A stretch of 64,000 nt of DNA, taken from Periplaneta americana (lineage: Eukaryota > Arthropoda > Insecta > Blattodea > Blattidae). The stretch lies in NCBI RefSeq assembly GCF_040183065.1, contig NC_091127.1, forward strand, positions 111,680,834 through 111,744,833, given 5' to 3'. Made by a program: the position numbers and the translations under genes. The notes under the pieces are model-generated. The model ran no database searches. It was not told the origin of the DNA and saw nothing but the letters and a program-made list of their open reading frames with translations. Positions 58,501-64,000 of this stretch are shown piece by piece; the stretch's first letter is position 1, and every line of letters starts with the position of its first letter.

Positions 58501-58933
58501 TAACTAGCCCAGCAACAATGTACATTGCAGTGTATTACAGCTTGTTTCGTATCTCCACAATGGCTGCCTAGGTAGCAGCACCAGCGTCGTTCGCGCACAG
58601 AACTGCTAGCTGTCCAGTATTATTATAGTAAGGTATTTGATACAACTGTAGCAAATACATTTCTCAAAACTGAACACAGTAAAATATTTGTATTGTGAAT
58701 AGGATTGTGCCTTGGAAGAGCGGCAGACAAGTGATGGACGACTAGTGTACACAGGAAGAATAAAACAGAGACTATGCCTTGTCCTGGACTGCCTGTGTGC
58801 CCATGACTTCAGCTCCCGCAATGCTGACCTTCTCAATTTGCAACATTATGTCATCCGGGAGAAGAAACTTAGCGAGAGGGAGAGCATTGTTATCTTCTAC
58901 GATGTGGTTCGGGTTGTGGAGAGCTTGCATAAG
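43133..58933 (+). CDS. STK40: STK40-type pseudokinase, N-terminal 295 codons (3' end outside window)
   Basis: Exons 43133-43502, 51697-51845, 54907-55041 and 58703-58933 join in phase (1, 0, 0). Residues 1-130 are a polar, acidic, insect-specific head (SSDDDEQQK near residue 85). From about 136 the STK40 fold starts: KRAGPYLLGPTLGSSPVKSI, VQCLARRDGTDDFYTLK (Lys 173, the VAIK-type position), DRQGKMLLHTEYSLLSLLHN, VIHHHGFFK, LCLVLDCLCAHDF and ERESIVIFYDVVRVVESLHK. These are near-diagnostic for STK40 (SgK495/SHIK), a Tribbles-related pseudokinase that acts as an adaptor for the COP1 ubiquitin ligase. The next expected motif (HRD-type loop) would lie after 58933 and was not found up to 64000. Introns are 8.2, 3.1 and 3.7 kb, mostly transposons. 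Confidence 0.9.
43852..43975 (+). mobile_element. SINE, 5'-truncated
   Basis: gctgggtaactttcggtgct through gcgtcgtaaaataacctac and A-rich tail; the last half of the SINE at 49761-50012. In STK40 intron 1. Confidence 0.85.
44090..44215 (+). repeat. Dispersed repeat shared with 4025-4175
   Basis: gtttagtcaactg, gtgataccac, aggagataatggggtaggg and cctccattgcataca in the same order as the copy at 4 kb. Confidence 0.6.
44225..44566 (+). repeat. tRNA-bearing repeat unit, tandem arrangement
   Basis: attcaaatcaactttaca...gatttgcata occurs at 44230-44280 and again at 44517-44566, so one full unit of about 287 bp plus the start of the next is present. The unit carries the tRNA-like sequence at 44425-44497 and matches 30090-30330 closely. 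Confidence 0.75.
44425..44497 (+). tRNA. tRNA-like sequence (anticodon position GTT), probably not a working tRNA
   Basis: 73 nt fold as a cloverleaf: acceptor TCCCGCG with CCCCGGA (two mismatches), D arm GCTC/GAGC, a perfect anticodon stem TTGGT/ACCAA with a 7-nt loop ACGTTTA, and a perfect T arm CCGGG/CCCGG with loop TTCGATA. A and B boxes (tagctcagttggg, ggttcgatacc) are strong and a T5 run follows at 44501-44505. Position 33 is C, not the usual T, and the acceptor is imperfect. It is more likely a pol III-capable repeat head than tRNA-Asn. Confidence 0.45.
44590..45640 (-). pseudogene. I-like LINE, second subfamily: RNase H and C-terminal knuckle
   Basis: Minus strand: YIYTDGSLMNQNEGVGAGAT, YTTNVDGEVEAIYTSLQN (RNase H Asp and Glu), SDSKAAIQSIS region at about 45190-45160, FQWIPAHCGLNSNEKADVLA (last Asp), then PDLPRKSAVAMFRLITGHDC and CLLCIREEDMEHLANC, a CCHC-type close ending at a TAA. 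A (CA)n tail follows at about 44618-44600. It is relatively well preserved but lacks the RT. Confidence 0.8.
45641..46262. other. STK40 intron 1 spacer with small palindromic MITE
   Basis: cggaatatataattattg near 45976 and its inverse aaattatatattccg near 46060 bound about 100 bp. The surroundings include a gtggacataa-type repeat motif at 45660-45780. No coding content. Confidence 0.45.
46263..48759 (-). mobile_element. I-like non-LTR retrotransposon, 5'-truncated, RT and RNase H
   Basis: tattttaaaatat at 46250-46262 and 48760-48772 is a perfect 13-bp target duplication. On the minus strand: a region with YIANAFNKHYSNSH, the RT fingers (SPDPDNIHSEFFKHL, IVPIHKKGK, NSYRPI), FIDFQLAYDSVW, LPQGAVLSTTLFNIYINDLP, ALFADDIVLW (intact YADD-type box FADD), then RNase H ([53 protein letters not shown]). 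Two main frames meet near 48040 with a shift, and the C-terminal knuckle is broken by another near 46590. The tail is (CAA)n. It is the youngest-looking large insertion in the window. Confidence 0.9.
46589..48055 (-). pseudogene. RT-RNase H open segment of the I-like LINE (488 codons)
   Basis: Open from the LPQGAVLS motif, through FADD, the thumb and linker to RNase H (residues about 330-450; D in LYTDGS, E in FDGE, D in LSDSK, D in NENADAL all kept). The RNase H catalytic set therefore looks intact, but the RT lacks its N-terminal fingers in this frame. It ends when the frame runs off at LDFNKQNLIT. Confidence 0.85.
48773..49748. other. STK40 intron 1, unassigned decayed coding stretch
   Basis: Plus strand near 48792-48915 reads FDEVAGIIFSLKDEATFISC and AKDLLTDGFIHTDVAYIRLH, later YEQLHLSAHDREKLNLHFIQ. 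This looks like former coding sequence (probably a transposon) but the family was not recognised. Confidence 0.35.
49761..50012 (+). mobile_element. tRNA-derived SINE, full length
   Basis: Head gtccacacctgtggagtaac with a B box ggttcgattcc at about 49818-49828, body with ggttttccctcaaccca and gctgggtaactttcggtg, end cgtcgtaaaataacctacta and A-rich tail. atataaccaatt at 49749-49760 and 50013-50024 is a perfect 12-bp target duplication. Confidence 0.92.
50292..50509. mobile_element. mariner-type MITE (218 bp, long inverted arms)
   Basis: agggagagtcaaaaagtaac starts at 50294; the inverse ends near 50508, with TA at both sides (50290-50291, 50510-50511). Arms of about 95 bp match except for a few bases. 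No coding content. Confidence 0.82.
50512..51696. other. STK40 intron 1, no further feature
   Basis: AT-rich, no gene or repeat recognised; ends with the exon 2 acceptor tttttctctaag. Confidence 0.4.
51697..51845 (+). CDS. STK40: STK40 exon 2
   Basis: Acceptor ctctaag ends at 51696. Two nt complete a codon, then PKEGTPVESKVVKRAGPYLL, GPTLGSSPVKSIVQCLARRD, GTDDFYTLK, donor gtatgt. 149 nt. Confidence 0.92.
52155..52345 (+). mobile_element. SINE, 5'-truncated
   Basis: Starts at agtcggggcaagttacctgg and runs to atcgtaaaataacccgctaa; collinear with the full SINEs but more diverged. In STK40 intron 2. Confidence 0.85.
52345..52500. repeat. Local tandem duplication
   Basis: ggcact-aaaa-tg, ttgctggtg, ccaaacaccc/ccaaacatcc and tgtccagaaatttgtac(c/t) occur twice, about 75 bp apart. 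Confidence 0.65.
52740..52875 (+). repeat. Dispersed repeat, shared with 54400-54480
   Basis: aggatgacccacc, gtcagcgtcggattc and caggccacct recur with similar spacing near 54428-54478 (aggatggcccatcc, atcagcatcggaatc, caggccacct). Family unknown. Both are in STK40 intron 2. Confidence 0.5.
53220..54230 (+). pseudogene. mariner transposase pseudogene interrupted by a SINE
   Basis: Reads ENVNHVNDLIIVDRHLTTRY up to the SINE at 53385, then EVTGLSK, LGLHELSARWVPRMLTLEQR-type region near 53700-53755, and QASAGKIMAVIFLGAKRILM followed by INCLNRGQTITGQHYTAFIT (53905-54015). These are ordered mariner landmarks (helix-turn-helix, linker WVPRMLT, catalytic domain). The first catalytic 'DE' segment is present only as LDET (53834-53846) in a shifted frame. 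Many stops. Confidence 0.7.
53385..53636 (+). mobile_element. tRNA-derived SINE, full length, nested in a mariner
   Basis: Head tccacacctgtggagtaacg, B box ggttcaattcc near 53441, end gcgtcgtaaaataacc and A8 tail. atatactgctga at 53373-53384 and 53637-53648 is a perfect 12-bp target duplication. Confidence 0.92.
54907..55041 (+). CDS. STK40: STK40 exon 3
   Basis: Acceptor aacgtttcag; ILTLRDGEEETQDDRQGKML, LHTEYSLLSLLHNQDGVIHH, HGFFK; donor gtatgt. 135 nt, phase 0 at both ends. Confidence 0.93.
55042..55728. other. STK40 intron 3, first part
   Basis: No recognised feature before the mariner element at 55731. Confidence 0.4.
55731..56972 (-). mobile_element. mariner element with both terminal repeats
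   Basis: Left end TA + CGAGGGTCACTCCAAAAGTA. The right end read inverted is TA + TGAAGGTCGCTCCAAAAATA. 1242 bp, close to a full mariner length of about 1.3 kb. The transposase is on the minus strand. Confidence 0.88.
55780..56860 (-). pseudogene. mariner transposase pseudogene
   Basis: 56777-56385: ENIHKRLKKVYGDAAVNRSM, VNWWASRLSRERGHANIRDT, ELSLQVGIGEASICRILKQL, the paired helix-turn-helix and linker (VRRVSRMLTEAHKETR). In another frame from 56383: TVTGDEIWLHHFELETKRQT (first catalytic Asp in GDE), PPSAGKVVATLFFESGFLLV. The later DNARPH-type region near 56060 is broken by frameshifts (CSANAQH). Sequence down to 55790 is decayed. Inactive. Confidence 0.85.
56975..58702. other. STK40 intron 3, second part, with a candidate MITE
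   Basis: Around 57068-57103 gttgctatcatcctagatca and near 57325-57352 atgtgtgatcttggctatcat are inverted relatives bounding about 285 bp. Otherwise AT-rich; ends with acceptor gtgaatag before exon 4. Confidence 0.45.
58703..58933 (+). CDS. STK40: STK40 exon 4
   Basis: DCALEERQTSDGRLVYTGRI, KQRLCLVLDCLCAHDFSSRN, ADLLNLQHYVIREKKLSERE, SIVIFYDVVRVVESLHK; donor gtcaga at 58934. 231 nt, phase 0 at both ends. Covers the kinase hinge and helices D-E. Confidence 0.93.
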
Positions 58934-59260
58934 GTCAGAAGATGTCTTACTGTGTTTTCAATATAGACTTACTTTCCAAAATAGCATGGACTTCAAAGTT
59001 ATGGTGCAGCACATAATTGATTGTTGCATTCCTAATGCCAAAAAGAATAAACATTCTTCTAGAAACCATTGTGATGACCTTTGAGCCTGTTACAATCATA
59101 AAGTTATATGTTATGATTACAGTGGGCTCAAAGTGGTTTCTAGAAGGGTGTAAGAGAAATGCCCATAATAGAATTTTATTTGTAAGTAAATACAGTCAAC
59201 TCTGAATATAGTGAACATTCGGCTATAGTGAACCTAAATCGTTGCTCCCGACCCACATAC

Positions 59261-59947
59261 ATTAGAAAGTACTGCTGCAAAAGGGTATCTGTCGGATACA
59301 GGGGGGAGAGCCATTAATCCTTCCCATTGAAGGCTTTAAGGAACCAACCTGGACAAATACCCATGTCCCATCCCTACCTTCCCATGGTGCAGCTGTTAGT
59401 AAGCATAATTTTACGAGCTGAACTAAAGGGAGGGGCTACTCATCCATTAGCACTGGTCAGCTTGATGAGTTAATGACTGAATTTGGTATAATTTTCCTCT
59501 ATCCAATACCTAATTCCCTCTTTACCCTTTCCTATCCAGTCCTCTGACTGAACTCTTACTTTCTTCGATCCCGACAGCATTAGAGCATTCGAGGCCTAGG
59601 GGTTCATTTCCCTTTCCTTCCTCCTCTTTCTACTTTTCTGTTCCTAGTGCTGACCTGCTATGGCACTAAAATCGTTCTCCAGTGGCTTAAGGAGGGAAAG
59701 CTGGTGATCAACAAGATCTCCCAGCTAGGTCCAATGGACCCGTCGACCAACAGCAGGTGTGGGGGTTGTGTGTGAATGAAGTAGCCACCAAAACGTTAAA
59801 ATATGGTGTTCACTTAAATCGGTCACAACTTGCCATTTTACAAATCTGTGCTTCATTGGCTGGTCATGATAATATCTTTGAAAAATATTGGAGTGCAAGA
59901 GGTCAAATGACTTTATTGTCAAATGCCTGGCATTAGAAAACAACAAC
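59261..59947 (+). mobile_element. Chimeric retro-insertion: unknown 5' part joined to an I-like LINE 3' end
   Basis: The last ~110 bp (59843-59947: atctgtgcttcattggctgg...gcctggcattag + CAA repeats) match the LINE at 46263-48759. The first ~570 bp (containing gggggagagccattaatcct and ggttcatttccctttcctt) do not match it. acattagaaagt flanks the whole block (about 59249-59260 and 59948-59959), so both parts seem to have been inserted together. Confidence 0.7.
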
Positions 59948-60739
59948 AACATTAGAAAGTGCATTAATATTTCCGTTTATAGTGAATCCTTGCTTCGGTT
60001 ATAGACAAATTCTTATTTGAAGTCAAACCTTCTTGCATAAAATTGAAGGAATGTGTTGAGAACAACATTCTAAGTTTCTTACTCCTTTAGTCAAAAGATG
60101 AAGATAGGATTAGTGATTTCTAGACAATGAGCTGTACTGTAAATCCAGGCAATGTGTGACGACCTTGCCTCACTCCACTGTTGAAGGATTGCCATCCTGT
60201 TGCCTTTTGTACTCAGAAACATTTCCATTATGACAGATAGCATCGAAACAATAGAAAATGAAATTGCCTTCTTTTATTAAAAGGGGACGGACATGTCCAG
60301 AGCATAAGTAAAGGTGAGATTCCGATGACTTTCAAACTCCATCAACCCCCTCCCAGTTTCCATTAAGTGACGTGGAAAATTCCAAGGCTGAGTATGCAGT
60401 CACACCATAACAGCGATTGTCATTTGTACCTGATCAGTAAGGAGCAGATTCCTATGTAATTAAATATTATTTTTGCGTGTGATAAAACACAATTAACAAA
60501 GTTAAAAATTCCGAACATGAAGTTTCAAGTTTAAAACCCGAATTTTATTTCACATAAAAACGCATCTTTTCATAAAAAATTATGTAAATACATATTTTCA
60601 GGAAATCTATTATAAACACATAAATCTTGGAGTTTTTTTACTTGAATAATTTTTTACAAGAACTTTTAAACATTTTAAAACTAAATCAATTATGTCACTC
60701 AGAAGTACGTTATCTTTTTAAGAATACATGGTTGATCTT

Positions 60740-61365
60740 GCAGTGTAGGCTTTCACGGCCGGAGTCTATTTCCGGGCTGAGAGGCCGTGGTCTATTGGTT
60801 GGTTTTATACCAGACGTTTCGTCTGCAATTGCGGCAGACATCTTCAGTGGAGTGGTATCCGAGGTTGCAAAACTCTTCTCGGAGTACCTGAGGCAACTGA
60901 TCCTGTGGATGGTTGTGCGGGAATATTTATAGTACAACTAGCGGGTCGAGGCCTGTTGTCGCTGCAGTCCGCGCCGCTTTGTTCGCTGCTCCCGTTCTGG
61001 GTTCCGTCCTTTTGTTGTAGTGGCTTCTTATCTGTTCTGTTTAGGACCGGGTACCAACACTTGTTTAGCTTTACGCCTTCTTCCTTGCGATTAAAGTTGT
61101 TATGTTTATATATTTCGATTGCTTCTCTATGTAGATGGGGGAAGAAGTGCGTCGTCGTGCTCAAGATGTCTGTGTCCTTGAATCGTATGTTGTGGTCGCC
61201 CTCTTGATAGGCATGTGCTGCCACTGCCGATTTGTCGATCTGTTCTAGGCGGCAATTCCTATTATGTTCTGTCAGTCTCGTCCTGACGCTCCGCTGTGTA
61301 GTACCGATGTAGACCTTCCCACACGTGTTCGTGTGGGAAGGTCTACATCGGTACTACACGATATA
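60740..61365 (-). mobile_element. Penelope-like element fragment (GIY-YIG domain and 3' region)
   Basis: Minus strand encodes CGKVYIGTTQRSVRTRLTEH, NRNCRLEQIDKSAVAAHAYQ, FKDTDILSTTTHFFPHLHRE and AIEIYKHNNFNRKEEG with NKCWYPVLNR. This is a GIY-YIG endonuclease of the Penelope-like (PLE) class (VYIG, R of TRLTEH, the E of REAIEI, final N). GC-richer than its surroundings. The RT is missing. The 5' junction is a perfect inverted duplication (61297-61323 and 61333-61359). The 3' region carries the hammerhead core below. Confidence 0.82.
60807..60858 (-). ncRNA. Hammerhead ribozyme motif in the Penelope-like element
   Basis: Minus strand, 5' to 3': atacca (stem I), a 5-nt gap, CTGAAGA (conserved CUGANGA), stem II gtctgc/gcagac with a 7-nt loop, GAAA, a two-base-pair stem III made from ACGT, C at the cleavage position, then tggtat closing stem I. 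All invariant core bases are present. Penelope-like elements of animals are known to carry hammerheads with a minimal stem III. Activity is inferred, not shown. Confidence 0.65.
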
Positions 61366-61399
61366 CTGAAATATGGTTGTTTAAAAACGATTTGGCTTT

Positions 61400-61967
61400 C
61401 CTATTAGCAAATTTAACCTTTCTGTGTCACACCATAAAGAAAAACTCGAAACATTCAAAAACCTGTTGTCTGAAACAAGGTGGTGCGTGCCGTGAAAATT
61501 AAACTAGACTAGACTCACTACCAGGTTCAGAAGTACAAGTGTTTGGGAAAAACAGTGGATATAAAAAAATGTGTAAAGTTGCTCAAGTATTGGAGGGTGT
61601 GCCTGTAGGTGAAATTGACGGTGTTTGTGTTTGTGGCATTCCTCTCTTTAAATATGCACGTCTGGCATCCTGTGATGTGGAAAGATCGTTTTGACAGTAT
61701 AAGTCGTTGTTCAGAGATAATCGGCATGCATTTGTGATAGAGAATTTGGAGATGACCTTTGTTGTTCACTGCAATTCTTGGCCAACTACTAGCACTCAAG
61801 TGTGGTTGGTGAGTACCTAGTAACATTTTTTTTTTCCAAGCTAAGTAAGGTATTTTTGTCATATTTAAAGGAAATATTATTTTTATTTTTAGCAAATATT
61901 TTCGTACTTTTTAGCACATAAAAATAAATGTATTTAAATTTTTTAGCACATAAAAATCCGCTCCCTA
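61400..61967 (+). pseudogene. hAT-type (CGGBP1-like) C-terminal remnant
   Basis: Plus strand in shifting frames: VGEIDGVCVCGIPLFKYARL, ASCDVERSF, QYKSLFRDNRHAFVIENLEM and TFVVHCNS, the dimerisation-region pattern of hAT transposases and CGGBP1-like proteins. The right end ccgctcccta at 61958-61967 with tagcacataaaaat inside matches the termini of the element at 27458-29371. The left end was not found. Confidence 0.6.
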
Positions 61968-62325
61968 CTGATCAGTCTGTTTCTAGTGTTCGAACAATGA
62001 ATGTACTGTATAAAAATGTCGAAGCATTAAGTGTTTTCTTTGGAAGATAAGGTGAATATTATAAGTGACATTGAACATGGTCTTTCGCAAGCGGACATGG
62101 ATCAACAACATAGTTTAAGTAAATAAACAACAGTATACAGTGTAGTCCATTCCACAAAAATGAAATATTTTAATTACTATATAGTTTTGTATTTGCTTGT
62201 TCGTAATTTCATTCATTGCTGTCATTTAAGGTTAGGGGAGAGACACTTCAGATTTAGTGAACCTCAGATATAGTGAACGAAATATGTAAGTCCACAGAGG
62301 TTCACTATATCCGGAGTTGACTGTA

Positions 62326-64000
62326 TATTTTAACTGCACTTTTTTTAAATTCAAATTTCTGTAACAAGGTGATATTTAACCTAATGTGAATGTTGGTTGT
62401 AATAATCTTACAATTTAATACCATGTGTCTTTGGAAAGTTCTAAATTCATTACCACACACCTGTAACTTTATTTATTGCTAAGAGTTTAATTTGTTATTT
62501 TAATTCCATATAGTAGCTAGTAATATTGATGTATCGTCATTTCGTTGAAATTGAGTTACTAAAAAAGTAAACAAAGGAACTGAGGATGTTTGGGTGGAGG
62601 GAGAAAGTAGGCCTACTCGTTCCATCAATTTATTAAAAATTATTAATGTGATTGATTATTCAGTCTTATTCAAGATGGTTGTTAACGAATTACAGTACCT
62701 TGGTCCATTTATATAGGCCCTATCTTAACTTGTTGGCACAAGATGTCAATAAAACTTGCCATGATTACGACATAAATTCCAAGGACTATACAACTTTCTG
62801 TAAACAAAACTAACATATAAAAAAACATCTAGAATTTCACAGGAAATTTACACACACTTAAAAAATAATACTTAATGTAGTAAACTACAAACATATGTAA
62901 TTAAATTTACACAAACATATTTGGCATCCTGAAGCTATAAGATAATCTTACTTCTAATTATTGAGAAGCACGAAGGTGAATAAGTTCGATCCTGACTCCT
63001 GACCCTGAGTATTAGACACACAAATAATGAGGAAATTCCCAGTACTAATTCGTCTATACACAGAAACAAATCGAACCTAATTTCATTACTGTGATATTCT
63101 GGAATGTAGCCTTAATTGAAGGTTATAGGAAAAAACAATGATAATTCTCATTTTTAGATTTTTGTAGCTAAATGCAGAAATACAATGCTAATCTGTATCA
63201 AGCTAAGTCAAATTCAGAATTCAAGAATAGGAATATAATTATTAAGGTGTCATCTATCTTCATACTCATGACTTCTTAATTTCATTTAGCTTGGTGTAGG
63301 TGAATTGTAAAAATGAAGGTTGTCATTGTTTTTCCGATACCCTTCAATTCTCCTCACACATCCTAAATAGTTATAATTTTGCAACTGTGTACAGATAATA
63401 TACGTTTATATATTCATCTCTAAGAATCAAACATGGTGCCTCGTTGGTTTCTGAAAGAAATGGTGTTATTATTAATCAGAAATTAAACACTTTTGTCATC
63501 CATTCTCAAATAATTCGAAAACCAGTGCTTAACTCAGACTCTCTTTTACGTTTATTTCTTCTTTCCTGTAGTGCATGAGCAATTATGAGGGGACACAAGG
63601 CTTTCTACTTGGACATTTTTACATAAACAGCTTTATATAGCAAGACAGTCTTATGCACCATCATAACAGCACACTGTACATAAGCGATATCAATATGAAA
63701 ACTTAAAGTTGTACTTACCAGTACACGAAAAGTGCATAAAGGGTGCTTGATACTGCAATGGCATTGATACTGACAAATTTACTTCAGCTACAAATGTCTT
63801 TGACTTTATAAACATACATCCTCAAGAGCTCTAACCTAGCTTATCTTTTCAATATGCGTACAAATAGAATCCCAAAAACCATGTTTCACTATCGAGAAGA
63901 AATCTCTAGATCGTCCAATGAAGTGCTGGATTGAAAATTCAACTGTGAGATTGTAACAGGCCATAGGAAGGAGGAGAAGAAAATAAAAAAGATTAGCACT
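62326..64000. other. STK40 intron 4 (continues past the window)
   Basis: AT-rich; no kinase exon, RNA gene or clear repeat was seen. The next STK40 exon is expected beyond 64000. Confidence 0.5.

Larger units (their letters stand above)
59193..62323 (+). mobile_element. Tigger-type element with three nested insertions
   Basis: CAGTCAACTCTGAATATAGT at the left and, inverted, CAGTCAACTCCGGATATAGT at the right, with TA on each side (59191-59192, 62324-62325). Subterminal 'atagtgaac' repeats occur at both ends. A helix-turn-helix remnant at 62037-62150 reads SLEDKVNIISDIEHGLSQAD, TTVYSV. The rest of the transposase is missing. Nested: 59261-59947, about 60740-61365 and 61400-61967. Confidence 0.8.

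Noticed and set aside
59017-64000. Next STK40 exon (catalytic-loop segment)
   Set aside because: No stretch encoding an HRDLK-like loop with fitting splice sites was found; the gene is taken to continue outside the window.

Overview
Eukaryotic, AT-rich, intron-bearing DNA from an insect. Three host genes can be read exon by exon, and nearly everything else is decayed or nested transposable elements. The tRNA-derived SINE, which occurs in six copies, together with the gene structures and the transposon mix, suggests a cockroach or termite (Blattodea). That assignment is an inference made without a database search. No prokaryotic genes, operons or CRISPR arrays are present.

Host genes. (1) Positions 439-1804, + strand: the last three exons of a ZMYM/QRICH1-type gene encoding the C-terminal DUF3504 domain; the 5' part lies left of the window. 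(2) Positions 42409-32430, - strand: a complete six-exon gene for mitochondrial ribosomal protein L19 (mRpL19, bL19m, 310 codons). All splice phases agree and exon 1 encodes a mitochondrial presequence. (3) Positions 43133-58933, + strand: the first four coding exons of STK40 (a Tribbles-related pseudokinase); the rest lies beyond the right edge. Genes 2 and 3 are head to head, with 723 bp between start codons and five ATCGAT motifs in that gap.

Layout. 1-2.3 kb: ZMYM/QRICH1-like gene 3' end, with a Tc1-type MITE in its last intron. 2.3-12.6 kb: MITEs and decayed DNA transposons. 12.6-14.3 kb: a hAT element with 8-bp target duplication, carrying an LTR-like repeat. 14.9-17.3 kb: a piggyBac transposase interrupted by a LINE with a 15-bp target duplication. 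17.65-24.7 kb: what looks like one pogo/Tigger element expanded by four later insertions (two RTE-like LINEs, a piggyBac element, an LTR-like repeat). 27.5-29.4 kb: a hAT-like element with an RTE-like LINE inside. 30 kb and 44.4 kb: a repeat unit carrying a tRNA-shaped sequence. 31-42 kb: mRpL19, its introns loaded with LINE, SINE, MITE and foldback copies. 43-64 kb: STK40, whose introns hold a 2.5-kb RT-RNase H LINE with perfect 13-bp target duplications, SINEs, two mariners, and a Tigger element carrying a chimeric retro-insertion, a Penelope-like fragment with a hammerhead-ribozyme core, and a hAT fragment.

The three genes have no evident joint pathway: a chromatin/transcription-type factor, a mitoribosome subunit and a signalling pseudokinase. 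The head-to-head promoter is the one real functional link. The most unusual items are the tRNA-bearing repeat unit with its own 13-bp target duplication, the hammerhead core in the Penelope-like fragment, and the chimeric LINE-tail insertion.
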